DNA of 64,000 nt from JAFEDN01 sp963712715 (GTDB lineage: Bacteria; Pseudomonadota; Gammaproteobacteria; Coxiellales; Coxiellaceae), in contig CAVQJI010000058.1 of the NCBI GenBank assembly GCA_963712715.1, positions 161,432 through 225,431 of the forward strand, in the 5' to 3' direction. The position numbers and the translations under genes were made by a program. Of this stretch, positions 7,695-18,499 are shown piece by piece. The notes beneath the pieces were generated by a model. It ran no database searches. It was given only the letters and a program-made list of their open reading frames with translations, and had not been told where the DNA came from. Positions within the stretch are counted from its first letter, which is position 1, and each line of letters opens with the position of its first letter.

Positions 7695-10600
7695 TTAACA
7701 AGAATTTTTTTCGTCCGTTAGACATATTGCGTTACTTCCATCAAACATGTTTACTTCAGTATTTGGACCGGTTTGTGAATTTCTGGCCGTACTATTCATA
7801 TAATTCAGGTAAAGCTTAATACTATAAACAGGATTAGTAGAATCTACAAAACGTAAGTTAGAGCCAATCTGCAGAAAAGTCTTATAATCGTTGTCTCCAT
7901 TAGCTTGAGCGGCACAGCCGCCATTATTATCAGCGGTCAGAGTATCCATTTTAGACTTAAAAGCACAATCGGTACTACGAAACATCACAAGGTTAGAATC
8001 GCCATCTACAACCATATTGTTGACTTTACTCCCTATATAATCCTTTAAAAAGTTTGTAGTAGGTTTATTCGCACCCCCAGGATAGTAATTCACGCTTGTA
8101 TAAGCAGATCTACCTACTCCCAAAATCATCTTCGGTTTTGCCCAATAATATGACACGTTACTATCAGTCTGCACATTCAATTTATATGTGCGCTGTATAG
8201 AAGTATTGGAAACTCGTTGTGAAACAGAGTTACTTAAAGTAACAATAACGTCCACACTTTTACCAACATCGCCGGCGCTAACATGTGGCAGTCCATCATC
8301 CTTCACTGTTTTTTTCCTCACCAAGTAAGGATCAGAACCAGCAGTAATGTAACCGATATCCCAAGTAGCAGTCTGATCTACCCCCGCGCTAAAGGATTTG
8401 TTGTCGTTTTTATCATCCCCCATATCCATATCTGTACTAGCATCTATTTTTACAGCGCCGCTACCAGCGTCAACTTGACTAAATTTAATATTCTGAGTAA
8501 CGACACTTATATTTTTCCAATAGGGTACCTGGCCATCTCCATCTATAAATATTTGTGCATACGTTTCATCGATACTTCCACCATTGTAAATCGGCGCATT
8601 AGTTAAGAGGGTTTTATCATTCGCCAAAGTTTGCAGATTAGCTATGCTGACAGGGAATTTTTTTCCAGTATTATTTGCCCTGCTAATGTTTGGCATGAAA
8701 GTAATGTAATAATTGCTGGGATAAGTGTAGTCACCAGGATTGCCTTTATTATCAACATAGGCCCGGGTGCCTCCATCAAAATTAACGAGATTACCCCCAA
8801 TTTTCATTCTATCGTTAGTTATTGATAGCTTCCTTCCATCACCGAAATCTTTAAAAGGTTCGAGATTAGCCAGGCCAGTTTGATTCGGGTCAATATAAGT
8901 TTGATTATTTACCATCGTATAGCCATACAAATATCCACCTTTCCAACGATACGCCACTGAAGAATCGCCTTTTACGATGATATTAAAGGTGCCTTGTTGG
9001 GGCTGGTCTGTGACGGCATTGGTCGCATTGACGATCACTTTCTTTTGTGTTTCATTGGGATAACCTATGTCTCCGGCATCCAAATGATCACCACCGTCCG
9101 GGATCACCCGTCTTGATAAGAAATAATGACCATTCTTTTGATAGATTGTCCAATTGCCGGGATTATCAGAACTATTATCTATACTCAAATTAAAACCAGT
9201 CGGCGTTCCGGTTTTGACGTATCCACTTCCAGTTAAATCAATAGAATCTCCTGTGCTCTCAATGGAAGTTAATTTCATGGTAGTTGTATAGTTTTTACCA
9301 GTATCCCAACTTGGCACATCTCCGGTAACACCGACATGCACGATATTTGAAGTCGAAGTTCCCCGAGCCAGGCTGTTTACTGTCAATGTAAATCCACAAT
9401 CTGCTGCATTGCTGCTACCTGCTGTACCGGACAATTGCCACACTTTACTGCCGGTGGCAGGAGGAACTAATGACAGCCATCCACAAACTTTGTTGGGGAC
9501 ATTATTTCTATCCGAAATACTGAAGGTTAAATCATCCTGAACTTCTGTACCTGTACCTGGTAAAGTGGTTTTTGTTACCATCTGTGCATCAGCAGAGGCG
9601 TAGGGATTAATGTTTATCGTATTAGGAGTCCCGTAAGTCCACTTGCTGGTGGCGTTGCTAATCGCCGGCGCTATTAAATCCGTGTTGGGTAAGAGACATG
9701 CTCCCGTAAATGGCTGGGGTACACTTTGGGTATCCACGGTACTGTCGGCTCTCAGGCTAAAAGTACCCTTGCAGGCGGGGCCCACTGAATCGAGATTGTT
9801 GGTCGTCCCATCCAGAGAGAAGGAGTTTGCACTCCGGTAAGTAGTGCCTGATATCGATGCCGACTGGTTCGCCGTAAGCGTTAAACTTACAAGCTTGCCG
9901 GTCTGTGATTTCACATAGTCGTTATTTGAGTCCGTATTACCGAAAATAATTTCCGACCATTTAAAGCCTCCCGCTGCATTGTCCATATACCGGGGAACTG
10001 AATGACCCTTTCCGGTCCAAAGCTGGTTCGTATTCCAGAGGACATCCTGCATAATGGTAATGGGCAAAGAAGTCGCGGATTTTTGTGTTCCCGTGGCCTT
10101 ACTGCTGACCTTAAAGCTGATCGTGCAGGTGGTAGTAGAACTGATAGGGTTGCCCGTCAGGATACCCGTTTGCGTTAACACAAAAGTGTTTCCGTTACAA
10201 TTATTGAACGAGAGCGAGTTATAATTATATAAACTATCTCCGGTTATATCCGAACCAAACACAGTATTTAAGTCCAGGGAAGGATGAGCCGTGTCCACGT
10301 AAGGTTGATTAACATAGCCCGTGGGCATTGACGAGGATTTAACATTCCAAGTCAGTGAACCATTGGGCAGCACATCTATCTTGAGATCGTTGTCGGCGTA
10401 ATAACTCGCATTAGATTTACTGGCCGCACGGATAGTTACCGTGATCGGACTGGCTTTGGCGCCCGAACTATCAATTTCTTTAATATTATTCGGTTGACCA
10501 CTGATGGTGCCTGTCTTCGTATCCAGTGTCAGGCCGTCCGGCAGTTTGTTGCCGTTAACCTGGACTAAAGAAAATACAAAGATATCCGCCGGATTATTGT

Positions 10601-13205
10601 CCTTAACGAGAGGATTTAAATCAATCACCGGATTAACAGTCTTTCCGTAGGTCACATCAGGCAATACTTTTGTGCTCCAGACAGGCGCTTCACCTGACAC
10701 GGGTAAAGGTATATTGGTCTGAGTATAAGGTTTGTTACTCCAGGTGCCGGTCGCGGTAATCGCTATTTTGCAGTCCGCAATGGCGACACTGGGAAGTCCG
10801 TTTTTGTTGGTGAGTGTATGACCATCAGAAGCGATGCCCAGCCAGTCACACTGGGGATCGGCGCTTTTTAACACATAAGTCAGCTTCTCATCGGGAGAAT
10901 TCTGGCTCTGGAAATAGTCGTTTAAATCAGCGTTATAAGTCTGCTTGACATAAGCGGGTGGATAAGCGGTTTTACCAGTAACCCAGGTCGGCGCTTTCAA
11001 CGAATCATTAGTGCTTAAAGTTATCGTAAAGTTGTGCGGGGGGTTGCTGGGTATCTGGGCTGAATTCGTCACCGTGACCTGGAAGGTATTCGCCAGGTTC
11101 AGCTGGTTCGGATCACTGGGTGTCCCGGAAATTACCCCGTTGGCTCTGTTCAGCCACATTCCGCTCACCGGCAGCGGCTGAAGCTGATTGCTGGTGACAC
11201 AGGATTTGGGACTGACGCAGGCGTAGTCCATTGTCGTGCTATCGGTACCTGATTTGGCGACATATTGGTACAGGCTAAAGGAAGGATTCTTTATCGCATA
11301 ATCCTGACTCAGAACGGGATTTGGCAATGTATCGGCGTGATTTTTCCAGACAGGCGCGGTACCCGTATTGCTGATGGCTATATTGAAGGTGGAATAACCT
11401 TCCTGGTCGGGATTCCCCCCGGTAATATCATTGCCACTCACCCGGCTTGTGACTTTTATTTTAATTGGAGTGGGGTTAGCGGCTGACGACGGAATTTTCT
11501 CTTTGTTATTGGAAATTAAAGTATGGCCGCTGGGACTGTCCAGAGTAACCCAGGAAGGATTGTTCTTGATGGTAAACGTATACTGATCACCGCCTGGCAC
11601 GCCAGAATTGTCGGTAACCAGAGTCAATAAATCAGTACCCGGATAAGGGCTCCCCACAATGCCAGACGCCAAACTGGCGTTTGACTTCCAGCTGGGAGGG
11701 GTCAGGGCGGGGTTACTGGTGACATTAATATCCATGGTGCTCTTGGCCGAACCTACCTGCACTCCATTTCTAAGGCCTGAGGCGTTCACGGTGAGGGTAT
11801 ATTGCCCAGGCTGCATGGCGGATGCCGGCATGCCACCGGAGGACGACTGTAAGGTGGCATCGTAACTGTCACTGGTAGAAGGGATCAACTGCAGGTTTAG
11901 AGCAGAGGGTTGGAAAGTGACGGTCGGGTCGTTTTTCTTGATGATGCTACCGATAGTATAATCAATTCTGCTAAAGGTTTTTGGATCGAAAGTAAAATAC
12001 GGTTTGAGTTCAACCGGATTGAGTACCGCGCCTGCTCCCACAGTCGCAAGAGGAATCGTGCTGCCACTGATTGAAGTGGAGAGAAGCCGTTCCTCCGCAA
12101 TCGCCAACACGCGATTATTATAGATCACAGGTTGGCTTACCCATGATTTCAGGTCGCCGATGCCGCCTGCGAACATATTGGAATAAGTTTTCGGAGCCGG
12201 GTAGGAAAGGCCCGCGGTCACGTTGGCGTTGCTCTCAATACCTTCGACGTGGCTGACATTGTATTGGCCGCTGATGTTGCCTTCGATGTTGCCGGGCAAT
12301 ATCCGGCTGACTTTCACCGTGTGCGCACGGTTGGTGGAGGTGTTGTTGACGCTGGTCGAAATCAGGGTTTTTGGTGTCAGTAAATGCGTGGCTTCCACAT
12401 CGTAGGCGATCGTGGACTGCGCTTGGTTGGAAGTCCATTGAGTATCAAAGCTGGAGGCGCTGTAACCCGCGCCGACTTTCAGGATGGTATTTTTAAACGG
12501 CGTTAAAATGACCGAAGCCAGGCCATTTGTTTGCTGACCGCCCGCGATGCGGCGCTGGTCAGTCCCGGTATAATTGCCATCAGAATCGAACATGTCAATA
12601 TCGGAGAGTTCCTTGCTGTTGGCTTTGGTGTAAGAGCCACTCAGTTCGACGCCCTGTAAAATGCTGTTGCCGAGCATGTAGCGATAAGCCGCGCCGTAAG
12701 CATTCTGGCTGACCCATTCGTTAACGGTGCCGGCGGCGTAGTCAAAGGGTAAATTCTGGGTAAGGTATTCGTAGGTGAATTTAATCTGCTGTTTGGGAGA
12801 GAGCGCAAAACCGATGGTGCCGTTGCCGCGCAGTTCGTTCTGACCGGCGCTGGCTTTCAGGGCGACAGCGGCGCGGTTGCCGAAACTTTGGGCGTAACCG
12901 GCGTCGAGAATCCAGGAGAGATCCTGATCATAACGGACGTTAAAGCTCACCGGACCGGTGAAACCAAAGGTCTGGTTGCTGACGGGAATGGCCGTCTTCA
13001 GGTTGCCCACCGACTGCTGTTGAACGGACGGACTTTGGGTCTGGTTGATACAGTCCATGACGTTGATCGCCGAGGAGCAGGTGAACGCCGCGTCGTCCGC
13101 GCCGTTAATATTGGCGTCCGCAAACACCGCGAAAGGCTCCAGCACCATACCGGCAGCCAGTAACACGCTAAGAATAAGTTTTGAATTCAACAGCTTGGAT
13201 CTCAT
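7695..13205 (-). CDS. Giant exported surface protein: N-terminal beta-barrel plus tandem Ig/cadherin-like repeats
   Basis: 1836 aa, intact. Signal peptide MRSKLLNSKLILSVLLAAGM...FA at residues 1-29; AAAGGTG precedes the ATG. Residues about 60-340 look like a membrane beta-barrel: alternating amphipathic strands (VSFNVRYDQDLSWILDAGY, NAYGAAYRYMLGN, NTILKVGAGYSAS, IEGNISGQYNVSHVE). From about 400 to the end come many Ig/cadherin-like modules with the putative-Ig signature, for example LPDGLTLDTKTGTISGQP and MWLNRANGVISGTPSDP. A barrel first and a repeat passenger second is the architecture of inverse autotransporters (intimin/invasin), so an adhesin is the best guess, although no POTRA or LysM part was seen. 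The C-terminus has two late cysteines. Ends at a strong terminator. Confidence 0.75.
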   Translation of the reverse strand: MRSKLLNSKLILSVLLAAGMVLEPFAVFADANINGADDAAFTCSSAINVMDCINQTQSPSVQQQSVGNLKTAIPVSNQTFGFTGPVSFNVRYDQDLSWILDAGYAQSFGNRAAVALKASAGQNELRGNGTIGFALSPKQQIKFTYEYLTQNLPFDYAAGTVNEWVSQNAYGAAYRYMLGNSILQGVELSGSYTKANSKELSDIDMFDSDGNYTGTDQRRIAGGQQTNGLASVILTPFKNTILKVGAGYSASSFDTQWTSNQAQSTIAYDVEATHLLTPKTLISTSVNNTSTNRAHTVKVSRILPGNIEGNISGQYNVSHVEGIESNANVTAGLSYPAPKTYSNMFAGGIGDLKSWVSQPVIYNNRVLAIAEERLLSTSISGSTIPLATVGAGAVLNPVELKPYFTFDPKTFSRIDYTIGSIIKKNDPTVTFQPSALNLQLIPSTSDSYDATLQSSSGGMPASAMQPGQYTLTVNASGLRNGVQVGSAKSTMDINVTSNPALTPPSWKSNASLASGIVGSPYPGTDLLTLVTDNSGVPGGDQYTFTIKNNPSWVTLDSPSGHTLISNNKEKIPSSAANPTPIKIKVTSRVSGNDITGGNPDQEGYSTFNIAISNTGTAPVWKNHADTLPNPVLSQDYAIKNPSFSLYQYVAKSGTDSTTMDYACVSPKSCVTSNQLQPLPVSGMWLNRANGVISGTPSDPNQLNLANTFQVTVTNSAQIPSNPPHNFTITLSTNDSLKAPTWVTGKTAYPPAYVKQTYNADLNDYFQSQNSPDEKLTYVLKSADPQCDWLGIASDGHTLTNKNGLPSVAIADCKIAITATGTWSNKPYTQTNIPLPVSGEAPVWSTKVLPDVTYGKTVNPVIDLNPLVKDNNPADIFVFSLVQVNGNKLPDGLTLDTKTGTISGQPNNIKEIDSSGAKASPITVTIRAASKSNASYYADNDLKIDVLPNGSLTWNVKSSSMPTGYVNQPYVDTAHPSLDLNTVFGSDITGDSLYNYNSLSFNNCNGNTFVLTQTGILTGNPISSTTTCTISFKVSSKATGTQKSATSLPITIMQDVLWNTNQLWTGKGHSVPRYMDNAAGGFKWSEIIFGNTDSNNDYVKSQTGKLVSLTLTANQSASISGTTYRSANSFSLDGTTNNLDSVGPACKGTFSLRADSTVDTQSVPQPFTGACLLPNTDLIAPAISNATSKWTYGTPNTININPYASADAQMVTKTTLPGTGTEVQDDLTFSISDRNNVPNKVCGWLSLVPPATGSKVWQLSGTAGSSNAADCGFTLTVNSLARGTSTSNIVHVGVTGDVPSWDTGKNYTTTMKLTSIESTGDSIDLTGSGYVKTGTPTGFNLSIDNSSDNPGNWTIYQKNGHYFLSRRVIPDGGDHLDAGDIGYPNETQKKVIVNATNAVTDQPQQGTFNIIVKGDSSVAYRWKGGYLYGYTMVNNQTYIDPNQTGLANLEPFKDFGDGRKLSITNDRMKIGGNLVNFDGGTRAYVDNKGNPGDYTYPSNYYITFMPNISRANNTGKKFPVSIANLQTLANDKTLLTNAPIYNGGSIDETYAQIFIDGDGQVPYWKNISVVTQNIKFSQVDAGSGAVKIDASTDMDMGDDKNDNKSFSAGVDQTATWDIGYITAGSDPYLVRKKTVKDDGLPHVSAGDVGKSVDVIVTLSNSVSQRVSNTSIQRTYKLNVQTDSNVSYYWAKPKMILGVGRSAYTSVNYYPGGANKPTTNFLKDYIGSKVNNMVVDGDSNLVMFRSTDCAFKSKMDTLTADNNGGCAAQANGDNDYKTFLQIGSNLRFVDSTNPVYSIKLYLNYMNSTARNSQTGPNTEVNMFDGSNAICLTDEKNSC

Positions 13206-13334
13206 ATTTACACCTTTTTGTTATTGTCTTGTGTTTAAAGTAATAGGTCCTTTACCCATTTCAATGACCTATTGTACAGACAAAACCTTAAGGAATCATT
13301 AAATCAGGACACAAAACAGACGAATAACTCACTA

Positions 13335-13461
13335 CACGACAAATTGTCATTGCGAGCGTGAGCGAAGCAATCCAGTACAATTCCTGACGCTAAGTAATTG
13401 ATTTTACACAGGCATAGAACTGGATTGCTTCGCTTACGCTCGCAATGACGAATTTGTCGTG
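13335..13461. repeat. Dispersed palindromic repeat, copy 1
   Basis: Inverted repeat whose arms contain GTCATTGCGAGCGTGAGCGA and its complement, with the conserved inner word GAAGCAATCCAGT. The ends CACGACAAATT / AATTTGTCGTG extend the pairing. It lies in the roughly 400-bp gap between the divergent surface-protein and Rpn genes; the remaining gap holds only likely promoters and a C-rich stretch (13462-13530). Same family as the copies near 43.2, 46.7, 48.5, 49.7, 57.0, 62.0 and 63.7 kb. Confidence 0.9.
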
Positions 13462-13602
13462 TTTGGGCCGGGGTGAAGGGGGTTGGATAGACCCCACACC
13501 CTAACCATTCCCACAGGGCGAGGGAAAAATGATAATGGCCTGCTTTATTGCAAATTTTGAGTTTGTTATTTATAATTTTTTATGCAAAAAAGGAGAATCA
13601 CC

Positions 13603-14511
13603 ATGGCGCGCTATCTTGATCCGAAAGCCGATGTCGTTTTTAAAAAAATCTTTGGACAGCATCCGCATTTGTTGAAGAGTTTTCTAAACGCGGTATTGCC
13701 TTTGCCGCCAGAAACCCGGATTGAGTCACTGGAATATTTAAGCAGCGAACAAACGCCGGAAATTCCGGTATTTAAAACGACAGTAGTGGATGTAAAATGC
13801 AAAGATCAGATGGGAAGAACGTTTATTGTAGAAATGCAAATTCAGTGGACGGATGCCTTTAAGCAGCGGCTGTTGTTTGGAGCAAGTACAGCGTACGTCC
13901 GTCAACTGAAAATTGGAGAAGATTACAATTTACTCAAGCCGGTTTACGGTTTAGCCTTGTTAGCGAGTGTTTTTGATAAGGGCGCCGAGTGGTACCATCA
14001 TTATAAATTAGTCAATATTGGACAGCCTGAACGAGAGATTAAACATCTACAGTTAGTATTTATTGAACTTCCTAAATTTAAGCCCACATCATTCCAGGAG
14101 AAAAAGCTGCAGGCTCTATGGTTGCGATTTATGTCAGAGTTGAATGACGAAACGAAAACTATCCCTGAAGAATGGTTAAATGAGCCGGATATCGCAGAAG
14201 CGGTAAAGCTCAGTGAGCAGTCGGCTTATACTCATTCGGAATTGTTGGCCTACGATAAATACTGGGATGCGGTAAGTACAGAAAAGACGTTAATTTCGGG
14301 TTCGTATCAGGAAGGAAGGCAAGCGGGAAAACAGGAAGGAAGACAGGAAGGAAGACAGGAAGGAAGAGAGGAAGGAAGACAGGAAGAAAAAATGCTCATT
14401 GCCCAAAAACTATTATTATCCGGAATGAAAAAAGCCGAAATTGTGTCAATCACGGGCTTACTGCTACAGGATTTGGCAGCTTTGCCTGAAGAGCCATCAG
14501 AACTCACTTAG
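13603..14511 (+). CDS. Rpn-family recombination-promoting nuclease/putative transposase
   Basis: 302 aa from the ATG at 13603 (AGGAG 7 bp upstream). The N-terminus MARYLDPKADVVFKKIFGQ is the hallmark of PD-(D/E)XK family transposases (PF12784, related to E. coli RpnA-E). Catalytic residues are visible in TTVVDVKCKDQMGRTFIVEM (D...E-x-Q). The C-terminus carries a short tandem repeat, EGRQ/EGRE units (14311-14390), then a helix-turn-helix-like tail (MKKAEIVSITGLLLQDL). Family members promote RecA-independent recombination and have DNA endonuclease activity; the repeats vary by slippage. Intact. Confidence 0.9.
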   Translation: MARYLDPKADVVFKKIFGQHPHLLKSFLNAVLPLPPETRIESLEYLSSEQTPEIPVFKTTVVDVKCKDQMGRTFIVEMQIQWTDAFKQRLLFGASTAYVRQLKIGEDYNLLKPVYGLALLASVFDKGAEWYHHYKLVNIGQPEREIKHLQLVFIELPKFKPTSFQEKKLQALWLRFMSELNDETKTIPEEWLNEPDIAEAVKLSEQSAYTHSELLAYDKYWDAVSTEKTLISGSYQEGRQAGKQEGRQEGRQEGREEGRQEEKMLIAQKLLLSGMKKAEIVSITGLLLQDLAALPEEPSELT

Positions 14512-14516
14512 GCTGA

Positions 14517-14583
14517 AACCTAAATTCGGCGGTTGCCTCCTACTGCGAAGACTCGCTACGGAGGCAACCGCCGAATTTAGGTT
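14517..14583. terminator. Long bidirectional hairpin between convergent rpn and mfd
   Basis: A perfect 24-bp stem (14517-14540 with 14560-14583) and a 19-nt loop. It ends a few bases before the mfd stop and just after the rpn stop, where it can terminate both. It lacks a long T tract, so it could instead be a palindromic repeat reused as a terminator. Confidence 0.6.
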
Positions 14584-14586
14584 AAA

Positions 14587-16722
14587 TTAGCTGATAAGCT
14601 GGATAAGCTGCAAAACCATTTCCGCGCGTTTGGCCGGTTCGGTGCTGGAAACTTTAAAACGCAGGGTGGTGTTATTCACTAATTGATAGTTCCTGGGCTG
14701 TTTCTGGATCAGGGCGATAATTTTTTGCGGATTGATCTTTGGCCTGTCATTAAAGTAAAAATAACCATATTGATCAGTCACTTCCACTTTAATTACCCCG
14801 AGGTGGGCCAGTTGCAGCTTTAAATGGGCAAGGGTGAACAGATGCTGGGTCGGCTCCGGCAGGGGACCGAAACGGTCGATCATTTCCGCTTTCAATTCCT
14901 GAATTTCCAGGTCATTGACCACACTGGCCAGGCGCTTGTACAAAGTAAGACGGGCATTCACGTCCGGCAGATAAACGTCCGGGATAAAGGCGCTGGTATG
15001 CAAATTCACTTCCGGGCCTTGCCGCAGGTTGGGTTCCAGAGAAGGCTCTTCTCCCGCTTTCAGGGCATTGACCGCCGCCTCCAATAATTCCATATAAAAA
15101 GAAAAACCCACCGCGTGGATGTGGCCGCTCTGTTCTTCGCCCAGCAATTCCCCTGCGCCGCGGATTTCCAGGTCGTGGGTGGCCAGTTGAAATCCCGCGC
15201 CAAGCTCTTCGAGTTGGCATATCGCTTCCAGGCGCTTTTCGGCGTCGGCAGTGAGTTTTTGCCCTTGTGCGATTAATAAATAAGCATAAGCCTGATGATG
15301 CGAACGTCCCACGCGTCCCCGCAACTGATGCAGCTGCGCCAGTCCAAAACGTTCGGCGCGGTTAATTAAAATCGTGTTGGCGGTCGGGATGTCAATGCCG
15401 GACTCTATAATAGTCGTACAAACCAGTACATTAAATCGTTGATGATAAAAATCCGTCATGACTTTTTCAAGCTGCCGTTCGGGCATTTGCCCGTGGGCGA
15501 TGCCCAGCCGCGCTTCCGGCACGATGGATTGCAGTTTGACAGCCATCGCTTCGATGGTATCCACTTCGTTATGCAGAAAATAAAGTTGACCGCCGCGCAT
15601 CGCTTCGCGCAAAACCGCTTCGCGAATAATCCCGGCTTCGTATTCGTAGACAAACGTTTTAATTGATAAGCGCCGCGCGGGCGGGGTGGCGATGATCGAC
15701 AGATCACGCGTGCCCGCCAGAGCCATATTCAGCGTGCGCGGAATCGGGGTGGCGGTTAACGTTAAAATATCAACATGCGCACGCAGGGCTTTAATGCGCT
15801 CTTTTTGACGTACGCCGAAACGGTGTTCCTCGTCGATAATCAACAGACCCAAATCTTTAAAGCGGATATTTTCCGATAATAATTTATGAGTGCCGATGGC
15901 GATATCAATTTTTCCCGCAGCGAGCCTTTCAGCAGCGGCTTTCTGGTCTTTGGTGTTTTGCATGCGCGAAAACGCCGCGATTTGCAGTGGCCAATCGGCG
16001 AAACGGTCCTGAAAACTATGCAGATGCTGTTCCGCCAGCAAGGTAGTTGGCACCAATACCGCAACCTGTTTACCCTGATGAGCCGATAAAAAAGCCGCCT
16101 GCATCGCCACTTCGGTTTTGCCAAAACCGACGTCGCCACAGATCAAACGATCCATACTGCGCGGATGGATCATGTCATCGATAACCTCGTCGATCGCACG
16201 GGTTTGATCAGGAGTTTCTTCGAATGGAAAAGCCCGGCGGAATTGCAGGAAATGATGGTCAGGCGCCCTGAAAGCATGACCAGGCGCTGCCTGGCGCCGA
16301 CTGTAGACATCCAGTAACTCCGCGGCCACGTCGCGCACCTGCTCGGCGGTTTTGCGTTTAATGGCTTGCCACTGTTTGGTGCCCAGTTTCTGCAGCGGCG
16401 CCGCGTCCGAGTCTGCGCCGGTATAACGGCTGATTTTATGTAAATCCGTCACCGGCACGTAAATTTTATCGCTGCCCGCGTATTCCAGTTTTAAGTATTC
16501 ACCCTGCTGACCGCCGGCGCTCATTTGTTCCAAACCCAAATACCGGCCAACGCCGTGATCGATATGCACCACGGGCGCGCCAATTTTTAGTTCCGTCAGA
16601 TTGCGAATCATCAGCGCCGGGTCCTGACGCGAACCTTTACGTAAACGGCGCTGTTGCACCTGTTCACCAAATAATTGCGATTCACAAATTAATGCCAGCC
16701 TTTCCGCTGAGTACAGCGTCAA
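14587..16722 (-). pseudogene. mfd: mfd, C-terminal two-thirds (translocase part) of a disrupted gene
   Basis: Mfd removes RNA polymerase stalled at lesions and recruits UvrA. This frame gives the RNAP-interaction domain (GAPVVHIDHGVGRYLGLEQM), the SF2 translocase motifs (Walker A GDVGFGKTEVAMQAAF, DEEHRFG, TATPIPRTLNMAL, LRGRVGRSHHQAYAYLL) and the C-terminal TRCF domain to its normal end. Similarity to E. coli Mfd starts at ERLALICESQLFGEQV; the first codons of the frame come from an inserted repeat (16704-16810). Taken alone it lacks the UvrB-like N-terminal part, so transcription-coupled repair by this gene is doubtful. Confidence 0.9.
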
Positions 16723-16810
16723 TGGCTTCCTATCTGTATCCTGCGCTCGGCGGAGCCGATGCTCGGAATGAAGGGGGAGACGCTCCGCTCTCTCCCCTTA
16801 CGATCCCCCA
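16704..16810. repeat. Dispersed ~110-bp repeat inserted in mfd (copy A)
   Basis: The stretch from CCGCTGAGTACAGCGTC to GATCCCCCA is nearly the same as 51694-51810. It contains a CTGCGCTCGGCGGAGCCGAT core and a G-rich/C-rich inverted pair (AAGGGGGAG / CTCTCCCC). In mfd it separates codons GLWLD and ERLALICES, which are close neighbours in intact Mfd. The inserted block may extend to about 16850. Confidence 0.8.
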
Positions 16811-18183
16811 TCGCGTAAGGAATGTGTTTTTCAGGGGGAACTTCGGTGGCAGATCCAGCCATAAACCAAAATCTAAGGGGGCGACACAGATTCCGTGCGT
16901 TACTTTGGCATCGAGAAAATCGCGCCAGGAAGTCACCGTTTCCGGGTGCAGATTTATTTCAGAAAATAATTCTAAAAGAATTGCTCGGCGGCCGGTGGTT
17001 TCCGCGCAAAATAACGTTGCGCCATTTTGTTCAGTTAAAAATGTTTGTAATTTCTGCAGTGGCTTTTTGGCTTTATGATCCACCTGTAAAGCGGGCGGCT
17101 CCTGCGTTCCAAAATTAAAATGCCCGGCCTTTTCCGGCAGTTTTTCAGAATGGCACTGAATTTGCTGAAATTTTTTCATCCCTGCGAAGACTTCGTTAGC
17201 GCCAAAAAAATCGCGGCGGGTTCGCACAGGGGCCGCTGGATATCATGCCGTAACTGGTTATAACGATTGCTGACTTCCTGCCAGAATTTATCCGCGATCA
17301 TTGGCAGAGGCTCGGTGCAGACAATTTGGGTATTTTCCGGCAAATAATCAAAAAAAGTATTCAGAGACGGAAAAAATAAAGGTAAATAATATTCCGCGCC
17401 GGTGGCAGGCATGCCTTCGCTGATATTGGCGTAAATCGGCGATTCTTTCGGATTACCCGCAAACTGCGCGCGCCAATTTTGCCGGAAGAGGTTAATGCCG
17501 GCTTCTGTTAGCGGATATTCCCGCGCGGGAAACAGCCGGATTTTTTCGATTTTTTCGACCGAGCACTGCGTTTCCGGGTCAAAGCGGCGGATGGTTTCAA
17601 TTTTCTCATCGAATAATTCCACCCGGTACGGAAACGGATTGCCCATCGGAAAAATATCCATAATGGCGCCGCGGATGGCAAATTCGCCGTGTTCAAACAC
17701 CTGATTAACAGCATGATAACCGGCTTCGAGCAACGCCTGGCGAAAATTTTGAAAATCCAGCGTCTCCCCACAACCCAACGCCATGGCGTGCGCCTGTAAA
17801 TAATCGCGTGGCATGAGCCGGTGCATCAGGGTCGGTAATGCGGCGATGATCAGGCCGTGTTTCACGCGCAGCAGGTGATGCAATACCAGCAATCGTTCCG
17901 ACACCAAATCCGGATGCGGTGAAAAGTGATCGTACGGCAATGTTTCCCAGTCGGGAAAATAGTGACAGGGGATTTCCTGTTGCGCGGTAAAAAACCGCAG
18001 ATCCCGCTCCCAGCGCCGGGCGGTATGAATATCAGGCGCAACGACCAGAACAGTTTTTTCCCGCGCCCGTACCGCCAGCGAAGCCACCGCCAGACTGGCG
18101 CTACTGCCATGCAGATTTCCCCAATGCATCCGTTGATCATGCTGTTTCAACTGGGGTGGATGTAAAACGCTGAGTGTTTTCAT
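16730..18183 (-). pseudogene. mfd: mfd, N-terminal part in two frames
   Basis: The start MKTLSVLHPPQLKQHDQRMH (18183) leads into the UvrB-like domain (VVAPDIHTARRWERDLRFF, FPDWETLPYDHFSPHPDLVS, ILDIFPMGNPFPYRVELFDE style motifs). The frame breaks in a run of seven T (minus strand, about 17205). It continues in another frame (GANEVFAGMKKFQQIQCHSE to VAPLDFGLWLD), and similarity ends at the inserted repeat. So the N-terminal third has one homopolymer frameshift and one insertion junction. A single-base sequencing error could explain the first but not the second. Confidence 0.85.
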
Positions 18184-18499
18184 TGAACTATTCAAAACCA
18201 TTATATAAAAATGAGTTTTGTTGACGATTATGAACGCTATTGATAGGTAATACGGAAAAGAGGAGAATTCGATGAACGGATGCAATAAAATTGGCGCTTG
18301 GAACTTTTATTATAAAATTCCAACCTGTTTTAAATGAGTATTTAGTTTTTAGCATGAAGAAGGAGATTTGCCATGAATAAATTTATTAGAAATAAGTTCT
18401 GGGAATTTTATTTACCGTGACTAGCAGTCGACAGGTTATGCCCAGGATAAGATTATACTACTGGTGACCGGTTAACGAGGGTATTATAGCACCAGTTAC

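Noticed and set aside
14311..14390. GGAAGRCAG tandem repeat as a regulatory repeat
   Set aside because: It is the EGRQ-type coding repeat in the C-terminus of the Rpn-family protein.
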